Below, in pieces: positions 35,848 through 44,121 of a DNA stretch of 44,121 nt (position 1 is the first letter of the stretch; each line of letters begins with the position of its first letter). Both the position numbers and the translations under genes were made by a program. This DNA comes from Tannerellaceae bacterium (GTDB lineage: Bacteria; Bacteroidota; Bacteroidia; Bacteroidales; Tannerellaceae): contig JAISBL010000071.1 in the NCBI GenBank assembly GCA_031266215.1, positions 1 to 44,121 of the forward strand, written 5' to 3'. The notes beneath the pieces are model-generated. The model worked only from the letters and a program-made list of their open reading frames with translations. It did no database searches and had not been told where the DNA came from.

Positions 35848-38703
35848 TTATTTAAGCTCCTTTATCCGTATATCACGAAACCTGACCGGCGACCCGTGTC
35901 CGAGGAAACCTATATGCCCTTTCTTATTGAAAAGTCCGGGATGCTCACGTTTATCCGGCGTCCCGTTTTTTGTAGCCTCGCGGATATTCCCGTCGAGTAT
36001 CACTTCGCCATTCAAAGTTACCCTGATGTGGTCGCCGTCGGCAATTACTTCCTGGGTGTTCCATTCGCCGGCAGGTTTGAGATAACCTCTCTTTGCCGGC
36101 AGTATTCCATACACTGAACCATGATACTGATAGGGCCTCTGGTTTTTATAAGCAGGATGTTCATTGTCTAATATCTGCAATTCCATTCCGACATAGGCCG
36201 CATCGCCTTCTTTAGGCGTACGGATGCCCAGGCCATTGTTAGCAGCCGGGGTCAGCTGAAAATCAAAGCGGAGGACAAAGTTAGCGTACTCGTCCTTTGA
36301 ATACAGGTTCCCGCCGGAGCCTTTGCCCGGTGTCAGTGTGATAGCGCCGCCCTGCAGGGTATAATCTATGGTATTACCTGTCCACTCAGACATATTCGTT
36401 CCGTCGAACAGTACCTTATACCCCTCTTTCTTTTCCTCATCGGAAAGGACGAACGGTTCCGTGCGATCCGGTTTCAACTCTTCTTTTGACAGCTCTTCCA
36501 GATGTTTCCTTATGTTTTCACGCTGGTAATCGGCATCCGGATTATCTAATACCGCTGATACCTTATTTAATAGCTCCCTAACTTCGGCGCCCGTGTAAGA
36601 CGTATTGTTTAACGCGATATTCATAACGGCACTGGAGGCAGCCTGCTGTACGGGCTTATCATCCAGGAAGCCTCCGGCGTACAGTAGCGCCCGGAATGAG
36701 CCGGTTCTTCCTATTTGTCTGAGGATCGTATTAGTCTGTTCATTGGTACGGGCTATCTCCATTGCCTTGCGAAGGTTCAGGTAGCGACTTTCGCCGGTAA
36801 GGGCCGCATTTGTGGATACAGACCTCACATAGGCGGTAAGAGCGCGGTCAAAATAGGCCGATGCAGAGGCGTCTACGCATATAGTGTACAATTCATCCGC
36901 CGACTCCGCGCCCTTCCACGCCAGCAAAGCTTCAAAAGCCGCCTCCCTGGATGCGCCGCTGCCTTGCCGGAAGCCGGTTACAATAGTCGTCAGTGCATTC
37001 CTGTCGCCTGTCGCCGACAGCACTACATAATATAAATGCCTGGCGCTTTCTTCCGCCTGTAACATACGTCGCGAAATGACCGGCGCTTGTTCCTTTGCCG
37101 GAAGAGAGGACACAGAGGCTATGACAGCCTGCTGCAAAGGGGAAACGGCCGTAGCGTCAGCCGTTTCAAGCATGCCGCATAACAATGTCATGTCTTTTTC
37201 GGTCGCTACGTTTTTAAGCGCAGTATAAGCCGCTTTCTTCACTTCGGGTGAACCTGTTTTTATAAGGTCGAGAACCGTATTGATCCGCGTATGGGCCTTG
37301 CGCATAGCCAGGATTTCAACGGCGGCGATCTTCCCTGCGTCCGGAGCGCTGGAAATGACGCGGGCTACGTCGGGCACCACATCTCCCCTGAAAGCAATCA
37401 GCGCGTTGCGTCCCAGTGAAATATCATGTGCTTCTGTCCGGGTAAGCAGATTCGCCAGCGATGGAATAAAAGAAGAATCGCCTATCCTGACCAGAGCCCA
37501 TACGGCAGCCTGCCTGACGGAAGAATCGCCGCTCTTGAGCTGGTCGAGTATCACCTGTCCGGCAGGAAGGTCGAAGCGGATATTGAGAGTTCTGATAAGA
37601 GCGCTCTTTTCCGTTATCTGGCTCTCGCGTCCTATCCAGTTCAGTATATCTGCTTTCGCCTCCGGTTTCGCTTTCACCATTGTTTTGAGCAATTCCACGT
37701 ATACCTCGCGTGAAGCAAAATCAGAGGTGTAGTCCAATGCCGCATTCCGGTATTCGCGGGAAGAATCCTTTAGCGCGGCCTGGACTCGTTTCAGACCTTT
37801 TTCTTTCTCCACAGAAAGCAAAATCTGTAAAGCCGCGTTCCGGGTATGTGGCTTCCCTTCCTTTGTAGCCTTTTTGAGCAGTTCTGAAGCCGCTTTTGAT
37901 GCCTCCTGGGTATCCCCCTGTTTCACTAATTGTTTAAGCAATGCTATGTATGCCTCGTTCGCGCCTGTTTTATCCCAATCAAGATTTACTTTTTCGGCGC
38001 CTGAAGATAATTCATTCAATGATGATTTACCTCCGACCTGGCTCAAGGCATAAAATATTGCCTTCTGAGAATCCTCGTCCCGATTTGCAATCATATCTTT
38101 CAGGAGGTTTTCTGTATCGGATATATGGGTTTCTCCTAATGCAAATATTACGTCACGCATGGAATTGGGCGTCCCAGACCGTCTTAATAGCGCTGATTTC
38201 AAAGCCTGTACAGCTTTCTCCGTGCCTATGGAAGCCAAAGCCCGCGCGGCTGGGTCGCTGAGGCTTTCTTCATTGAGATAACGCGCCAGGGCATCTACGC
38301 TCTCATCCTTGCCGATTATTTGCAATTGGCTTATTATGAAAGCTTTCTTTTCGCGCTCATCTACTATGTTCAAAGCTTTAACGTAGGCATTGGATGTAGC
38401 CAGGCGAAGGCTCTCATCGCCTTTTCCCGCCGAATAATTTGAAATACCACTCAGGGCGTACTCCACTTTTGAATTGTCTCCCTGCCCGGGAGCATGGAGC
38501 ATTTTTACCAGTGCCAAAACACCTTCTTCACCTGTTGAAAGCACATCAGCTAATAGTTTGTTATAGTCAGCCTGGTTATTGGCAGGCATTTGAGCTAATA
38601 CGTCGGCTACGATGGTCGCGACAGTACGGTTCTCCTGTGATTGCAGCGCCGGAATGTTTACCAACAGAAAAAGTAATGAAATCAGTGCATATATTCTTTT
38701 CAT
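35848..38703 (-). CDS. HEAT-repeat protein with C-terminal DUF1080 (3-keto-disaccharide hydrolase-like) domain
   Basis: Signal peptide MKRIYALISLLFLLVNIPALQSQ; multiple HEAT-like helical repeats; EGYKVLFDGTNMSEWTGN...LQILDNEHPAYKNQRPYQYHGSVYGI...HIGFLGHGSPVRFRDIRIKEL. Confidence 0.9.
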   Translation of the reverse strand: MKRIYALISLLFLLVNIPALQSQENRTVATIVADVLAQMPANNQADYNKLLADVLSTGEEGVLALVKMLHAPGQGDNSKVEYALSGISNYSAGKGDESLRLATSNAYVKALNIVDEREKKAFIISQLQIIGKDESVDALARYLNEESLSDPAARALASIGTEKAVQALKSALLRRSGTPNSMRDVIFALGETHISDTENLLKDMIANRDEDSQKAIFYALSQVGGKSSLNELSSGAEKVNLDWDKTGANEAYIALLKQLVKQGDTQEASKAASELLKKATKEGKPHTRNAALQILLSVEKEKGLKRVQAALKDSSREYRNAALDYTSDFASREVYVELLKTMVKAKPEAKADILNWIGRESQITEKSALIRTLNIRFDLPAGQVILDQLKSGDSSVRQAAVWALVRIGDSSFIPSLANLLTRTEAHDISLGRNALIAFRGDVVPDVARVISSAPDAGKIAAVEILAMRKAHTRINTVLDLIKTGSPEVKKAAYTALKNVATEKDMTLLCGMLETADATAVSPLQQAVIASVSSLPAKEQAPVISRRMLQAEESARHLYYVVLSATGDRNALTTIVTGFRQGSGASREAAFEALLAWKGAESADELYTICVDASASAYFDRALTAYVRSVSTNAALTGESRYLNLRKAMEIARTNEQTNTILRQIGRTGSFRALLYAGGFLDDKPVQQAASSAVMNIALNNTSYTGAEVRELLNKVSAVLDNPDADYQRENIRKHLEELSKEELKPDRTEPFVLSDEEKKEGYKVLFDGTNMSEWTGNTIDYTLQGGAITLTPGKGSGGNLYSKDEYANFVLRFDFQLTPAANNGLGIRTPKEGDAAYVGMELQILDNEHPAYKNQRPYQYHGSVYGILPAKRGYLKPAGEWNTQEVIADGDHIRVTLNGEVILDGNIREATKNGTPDKREHPGLFNKKGHIGFLGHGSPVRFRDIRIKELK

Positions 38704-38731
38704 AACTGTTATGTATTTACTGTTTGTCTGA

Positions 38732-39988
38732 CTATATATTCCATGGAGAACGCATTGGCTGCCACAGGAGGCGGTTAGCCTCTTCGTCATTGATGAACTC
38801 AAGTTTCACAGGGTCAAACTGAAGTGTCCGGTTCAGGCGCAATGCCACTGCTCCCATATTTACAATTGTAGCAGAGCGAAATCCGCTACGTTCATTCAGA
38901 GCGAAGGGTTGACGTGTTTTTACCGATTCGATAAAGTCGGACACCTGTGGCTCCGGCTCGGGATAATCGGCAAGTTTCTTTTCCCAGCCGGGTATGTCGC
39001 ACACAAAGTTCTTATACACATTCCCGTTAGGCCCGGATATATATGGCGTTTGGGGGTCGCCGTAATCGCCTCCCCAAAGGATAATCCGGCAACCATCGCC
39101 GTATGTATACGTAATAGATCTCCATGTTCCCACTGCGTCGGGATGTTGCTGTGGAGCATCCACTTCCACTTTTATAGGACTTGTATGGTCTTTTCCCAGG
39201 AAATACTGTACCGGGTCTATATAATGTTGCCCCATATCGCCGAGACCTCCCCCGTCGTAATCCCAATAGCCCCGGAATGTCTGGTGTGTGCGGTGCAGGT
39301 TATATGGCTTATAAGGGGCGGGGCCTAACCAGAGGTCGTAATCCAATCCTGCCGGGATAGTTTGTGGTTCCAGGTATTCCTTTCCTACCCAATAAAACTT
39401 CCAGTCAAAACCGGTATGCTTGCTGATGGTCACAGTCAGTGGCCAGCCAAGAAGTCCGCTTTGCACTAATTTCTTCAGTGGTTTCACCGGCGTTCCTAAT
39501 CCGTAGAACGTATCTGTGAAGCGAAACCATGTGTTCAACCTGAACATGCGCCCGTACTGCCTGACTGCTTCCATAACTCGCCTGCCTTCTCCAATGGTGC
39601 GTGTCATCGGCTTTTCGCACCATATATCTTTCCCGGCTTTAGCGGCTTCTACCGACATAATCCCATGCCAATGCGGCGGCGTGGCAATGTGAACAATATC
39701 AACGTTAGGATCTGATATGAGTTCGCGGAAGTCATGATAGGCGGCAATCTTGTCCGCCACCAGTTTCTGACCCAATTCAAGATGGCTTTTGTCTACGTCG
39801 CACACGGCTACCAGGCGTGTGCCTGCATAGTTGAGATGGCTTCGTCCCATCTCTCCGGTTCCAATAATACCTTTTGTCAATTGGTCGCTTGGGGCTATGA
39901 AGCCTTTTCCCAAAACGTGCCGCGGAACAATCGTCAGTACCGTCATTCCGCCCAAAGTTTTTAAAAAGTTACGTCTGTTTGTTATCAT
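38732..39988 (-). CDS. Gfo/Idh/MocA-family oxidoreductase with Tat signal
   Basis: RRNFLKTLGG Tat-like signal; GTGEMGRSHLNY; HIATPPHWHG; WCEKPMTRTIGEGRRV. Confidence 0.92.
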   Translation of the reverse strand: MITNRRNFLKTLGGMTVLTIVPRHVLGKGFIAPSDQLTKGIIGTGEMGRSHLNYAGTRLVAVCDVDKSHLELGQKLVADKIAAYHDFRELISDPNVDIVHIATPPHWHGIMSVEAAKAGKDIWCEKPMTRTIGEGRRVMEAVRQYGRMFRLNTWFRFTDTFYGLGTPVKPLKKLVQSGLLGWPLTVTISKHTGFDWKFYWVGKEYLEPQTIPAGLDYDLWLGPAPYKPYNLHRTHQTFRGYWDYDGGGLGDMGQHYIDPVQYFLGKDHTSPIKVEVDAPQQHPDAVGTWRSITYTYGDGCRIILWGGDYGDPQTPYISGPNGNVYKNFVCDIPGWEKKLADYPEPEPQVSDFIESVKTRQPFALNERSGFRSATIVNMGAVALRLNRTLQFDPVKLEFINDEEANRLLWQPMRSPWNI

Positions 39989-40152
39989 GATATAGATGTA
40001 ATAAAATAGTTTTAAAGTTAAGCTACACAGAAAATATATCGTGGTTGTGTCTTTCACTCCTTGCCGGGGAAGTATATGAGACCTTTACAAGAAGCCGGTG
40101 TGTGCTGAGATAAGCTATACCTGCCGCGGTTATAACTCATTTTTCATAGCGA

Positions 40153-41058
40153 TTAGTCTAATTCAAAGCTTTTCTGTCCTATCAGATTACCATCCGCAAA
40201 GATGTCTACCCTATAAGTGCCCGGTGACAAGAACTCTTCTATATCCCAATACATCGTAACCGCCAGTTCTTCGCCGTCATATTCCACCAATCGTTTCATG
40301 GAATAGTTAATCTCCCTGCCTTCAAACATAAATACGTTTGCACGGCTTTTTACCAGAATGTCATCATCCGGCTTTTTCAGTCGTACATAAATGGTCTTTT
40401 CCCCGACTGGAGCCGTTATATTTCTGACAATGCGAAAATTAACGACAAACTGTTCCATCTGTTTGATTCGCTTAGCCTCTTTCCCCCGTGCATTCAGAGG
40501 TGTTACGGTAATCCCGGTTGCGTCCAGCCGGCTTGCCAGCGTAACCCGTTCAGTTTGTTTCTCAAGTTCTTTGGTTAGCTCAGCGGCTGTATTTGAAACC
40601 TGACGATAGCGTTGCACTGCCTGGTTTTTTTCTTTTGTTAATTGTTCATTTGCCTGGTTTAGCGAGTCTATTTGGATGACATAATTACGCATAATCTTCC
40701 GCAATGTCTCCAATTCTTTCTTCAATTCATTAATGCGTCGTGCATTGGTAGCTTTTATAGTTTTCAATTCTTCCATCAGACGCTGCACCTTAGCCTGCTC
40801 CGTACTCAGCAAAGCTACCAGGGAATCGTTACTGACACTGAATCTATATCCTTCATACTGAATAGAAAGTTCGTTAAATTCATCTGCCAGCGATTCTTTT
40901 TCCAAGTCAAATGTTTCGACAAGATTTGTCATTTGCTGCTTCTGATAATAAATGTAATATACTGTTCCGGCTACTATCAGAATCAAAACAACAACAACTA
41001 TTATAAGTAGCGAAAGTCTGTTGATTTCCTTATTCTCTTTTTTCTCCACGCTCATCAT
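40153..41058 (-). CDS. membrane-anchored coiled-coil protein, hypothetical
   Basis: N-terminal TM (LSLLIIVVVVLILIVAGTVYYIYY) followed by a long coiled coil and a C-terminal beta-rich domain. Confidence 0.8.
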   Translation of the reverse strand: MMSVEKKENKEINRLSLLIIVVVVLILIVAGTVYYIYYQKQQMTNLVETFDLEKESLADEFNELSIQYEGYRFSVSNDSLVALLSTEQAKVQRLMEELKTIKATNARRINELKKELETLRKIMRNYVIQIDSLNQANEQLTKEKNQAVQRYRQVSNTAAELTKELEKQTERVTLASRLDATGITVTPLNARGKEAKRIKQMEQFVVNFRIVRNITAPVGEKTIYVRLKKPDDDILVKSRANVFMFEGREINYSMKRLVEYDGEELAVTMYWDIEEFLSPGTYRVDIFADGNLIGQKSFELD

Positions 41059-41240
41059 AAATTATGTCTAATGGTGGGCAAAGGTAATGCTAAATACCAT
41101 TTTACCAGATGCTATTTGATTATATTTATGTATTTAAGTTGCCATTAACATATTGATATACCAATCTCATCTATCTTTTTGAATTATCGCTCGTTACCAA
41201 AAAAGATTAACTTTGTATCTTACTTTAATAAGATACTTTT

Positions 41241-42761
41241 ATGTATGAGAAAATAGTCATTCTTGACTTCGGGTCGCAGACGACTCAATTGATAGGGCGA
41301 AGAATCAGAGAGCTAAACACTTACTGTGAGATCGTCCCTTTTAACAAATTCCCGCATGATACTGCCGGAATTAAAGGTGTAATACTCTCAGGAAGCCCTT
41401 ATTCGGTGTATGATAGCGGAGCTTTCAAGGTTGACCTGACAGGTATAAGGGGGAAATATCCTGTACTGGGAATATGTTATGGCGCTCAATATATGGCATA
41501 TACTTCCAATGGGAGCGTTGAGCCGGCTGATTCCCGCGAATATGGAAGGGCGTACCTTTCTGTCGTTGACAATAGTAGTCCTCTGTTAAAGCAGGTGAAT
41601 GCAGGCACACAGGTGTGGATGTCACACGGCGACACGATTACACACTTGCCCCCATCGTTCCGGATTATCGCAAGCACAGAGAATGTGAAAGCTGCCGCCT
41701 ATCAGGTAAAAGATGAGCAAACTTTCGGTGTGCAGTTTCACCCCGAGGTGTTTCATACTACTGACGGGATGCTGTTGTTGGATAATTTCCTGAACATATG
41801 CGGGTGCAGGAAAGACTGGACGACAGCCTCTTTTATCGAATCGACAGTAGCAGAACTGAAAAAACAATTGAAAGACGATAAGGTAATCCTTGCCCTTTCA
41901 GGCGGGGTGGACTCTTCAGTAACAGCCGTACTGCTCAATAGAGCCATAGGCAATAACCTGATTTGCATTTTTGTAAATCACGGCCTGCTGCGTAAAAATG
42001 AGTTTGAGAATGTGCTAAAAGACTATGAACATTTGGGTTTGAATGTAACAGGAATAGACGCCAGTGCAAAGTTTTACAGGGAACTGAAAGGAGTTACAGA
42101 CCCGGAACAGAAACGCAAAATTATAGGGAAAGGCTTTATTGACGTATTCGATGAAGAAGCGCAGAAATTAAAAAATATCAAATGGCTGGGGCAGGGAACG
42201 ATATACCCTGACGTTATCGAGTCATTGTCAATAACCGGCACTGTTATAAAGAGCCACCACAATGTAGGCGGACTGCCTGAAAAGATGCACCTGAAGCTTG
42301 TTGAGCCGCTTCGCCTCCTGTTCAAAGACGAAGTACGCCGTGTAGGAAAAGAATTAGGGATAACGCCTGATCTTATCAAACGCCATCCTTTTCCCGGGCC
42401 GGGACTGGGAATCCGTATACTGGGCGACGTTACGCCTGAGAAAGTTCATATCCTGCAGGAAGCAGACCATATATATATGTCGCTGATGCATGAATGGGGA
42501 CTGTATGACTCTATATGGCAGGCCGGAGCTATCCTTCTGCCTGTACAATCGGTTGGTGTAATGGGTGACGACCGTACGTATGAGAACACCATAGCCCTGC
42601 GCGCCGTTACGTCTACGGATGCCATGACTGCCGACTGGGCGCAATTACCTTATGGTTTCCTATCTAAAGTGTCGAACGAAATAATAAACAAAGTAAAAGG
42701 AGTTAATCGTGTAGTATATGATATAAGTTCCAAGCCTCCGGCGACTATAGAGTGGGAGTAA
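41241..42761 (+). CDS. guaA: GMP synthase (glutamine-hydrolysing)
   Basis: [77 protein letters not shown]. Confidence 0.98.
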   Translation: MYEKIVILDFGSQTTQLIGRRIRELNTYCEIVPFNKFPHDTAGIKGVILSGSPYSVYDSGAFKVDLTGIRGKYPVLGICYGAQYMAYTSNGSVEPADSREYGRAYLSVVDNSSPLLKQVNAGTQVWMSHGDTITHLPPSFRIIASTENVKAAAYQVKDEQTFGVQFHPEVFHTTDGMLLLDNFLNICGCRKDWTTASFIESTVAELKKQLKDDKVILALSGGVDSSVTAVLLNRAIGNNLICIFVNHGLLRKNEFENVLKDYEHLGLNVTGIDASAKFYRELKGVTDPEQKRKIIGKGFIDVFDEEAQKLKNIKWLGQGTIYPDVIESLSITGTVIKSHHNVGGLPEKMHLKLVEPLRLLFKDEVRRVGKELGITPDLIKRHPFPGPGLGIRILGDVTPEKVHILQEADHIYMSLMHEWGLYDSIWQAGAILLPVQSVGVMGDDRTYENTIALRAVTSTDAMTADWAQLPYGFLSKVSNEIINKVKGVNRVVYDISSKPPATIEWE

Positions 42762-42837
42762 ATGCGATCCGTATGAAAGGCGGTAAATATCTGATTTTTC
42801 CATTGAAATGATTCTTAATCCATAAAAATGTGATCTT

Positions 42838-43752
42838 ATGAAATTGCGTGGTTTTTTGTTTTTCCTCACGCTTACAGTAAGCCTTCAGGGAGCGTATGCA
42901 CAGACGTTCACCGTTGGTGATTTTATGTTTATTATAGACTCTTACGATGGCAGTATCAGTGTTTATGCTTTATATGATGCCATAAGTGGAGATATAACTA
43001 TACCTTCCAGTGTAGAGTATGGCGAGACGACACATGAAGTGACAGCGATTGGGGTCGATGCTTTTGAGGGATGTCGCAATTTAACTTCTGTGATTATTCC
43101 AAATTCGGTGACAAATATCCGGGCGGACGCTTTTCGAAATTGCAACAGATTAACTTCTGTGACAATTCCTAATTCTGTGACAAAGATTAAGAGGATTACT
43201 TTTGCCAGTTGCAGGAGCTTAGCTTCTGTGACGATACCCAATTCGGTGGCAACGATTGAGGGTCTTGCTTTTGCTAATTGCACCAGCTTAGCTTCTGTGA
43301 CGATACCCAATTCGGTGACAAAGATTGAAGGTTTTGCTTTTGTCAATTGCCATGGACTAAAAGATGTAACTGTTTCATGGAATATGCCCTTGTCGTTATG
43401 GGAAGATAACAGTCCATTCAATGAAATTACTCTTTCCAGGGTTACGCTCCATGTCCCTGACGGGACGGAAAATTTCTATGGTGTAGCTCCGGTATGGAAG
43501 GAGTTCAGGGTGGCTACTTCCGTGGGCAATGAGCGTGTAGAACCTATTGCTACCCTTAACGCGTGGACGACGGATGGTATAGTGCACATCGCTGGTCTCC
43601 GTACAGGTGAAGCTTTTGTTATTTATAATATGCAAGGGCAACTTATCTATAAAGGCATAGCTCGGACTGACGAAGAAGAAGTGCCCTTAGGCAGTACATC
43701 CGGTGTTTATATCCTTGCAGCAAGTAAAAGACAGATCAAGTTTTACCTCTAA
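42838..43752 (+). CDS. secreted BspA-like leucine-rich repeat (LRR_5) protein
   Basis: Signal peptide; four consecutive 23-aa LRR_5 units L(T/A)SV(I/T)IPNSV...; C-terminal segment resembling a Bacteroidetes sorting domain. Confidence 0.9.
   Translation: MKLRGFLFFLTLTVSLQGAYAQTFTVGDFMFIIDSYDGSISVYALYDAISGDITIPSSVEYGETTHEVTAIGVDAFEGCRNLTSVIIPNSVTNIRADAFRNCNRLTSVTIPNSVTKIKRITFASCRSLASVTIPNSVATIEGLAFANCTSLASVTIPNSVTKIEGFAFVNCHGLKDVTVSWNMPLSLWEDNSPFNEITLSRVTLHVPDGTENFYGVAPVWKEFRVATSVGNERVEPIATLNAWTTDGIVHIAGLRTGEAFVIYNMQGQLIYKGIARTDEEEVPLGSTSGVYILAASKRQIKFYL
43081..43356 (+). repeat. four 69-bp intragenic repeats encoding LRR_5 units
   Basis: 43081-43149, 43150-43218, 43219-43287, 43288-43356; last two units nearly identical over their first half. 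Confidence 0.85.
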
Positions 43753-44121
43753 TCTATGGTCATATTTATTGGTGTGTCAAAAGGTACATTTTCTTTTTTT
43801 GCAATCGAGTAGAAAGAAAATGAAGTAGTTTTTCTTCCTACTTTCATTTTCCTCCTCTCGCAACTCCCCATACGGAGCAACGTAAAAAAACAGCCTTTTT
43901 CTAATGAATACAGCAAAAATAATTACTAAATGCCTGATTTACAGTAAGAGATAAACAAAGTGTTAAAAAGCCGTTAAGGAATATAGGGGGGGCAATCAGT
44001 ACTATTTAGTCGCACCTGAAGAATTAGCTTTATTTACGACTAGATGTTATGCGACCTGGAAACTAAAATTTATCCTGTAAGTAAAAACTCTATCAATCCA
44101 TTTTTCCAAGAGCCAGGAAAT

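Overview
This looks like a Bacteroidales chromosomal window (family not resolvable from sequence alone). It appears to contain no rRNA, tRNA, CRISPR array or intact transposase. Content, left to right: (1) about 0.4-14.8 kb, a polysaccharide-utilization-type locus with ECF sigma factor, FecR anti-sigma, SusC with STN domain, SusD, a GH32-like lipoprotein with altered catalytic-motif context, an MFS sugar transporter, two secreted proteins sharing a homologous DUF1349-like domain (one fused to a TolB-like beta-propeller), a DUF1566-like protein and a LuxR-type response regulator; (2) 14.8-15.9 kb, a repeat-rich gap with a 17-unit, 21-bp minisatellite, a perfect 19-bp hairpin and a decayed copy of the response-regulator 5' end; (3) trpB2-type tryptophan synthase beta, P5C dehydrogenase, proline dehydrogenase and a DUF3078-like protein; (4) rseC-rnfBCDGEA; (5) galE, RumA-type 23S rRNA methyltransferase and mltF-like lytic transglycosylase; (6) a 5-unit 23-bp hairpin-containing repeat array, then hypA, hypB, ADP-forming acyl-CoA synthetase, a small conserved protein and an OmpA-family lipoprotein; (7) a minus-strand pair of HEAT/DUF1080 protein and Tat-signal Gfo/Idh/MocA oxidoreductase, then a coiled-coil membrane protein; (8) guaA and a BspA-like LRR protein. 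The most unusual signals are the short-period (21 and 23 bp) intergenic arrays, a related pair of sequences bracketing the SusCD locus, and mutually exclusive hairpins between susD and the GH32 gene.
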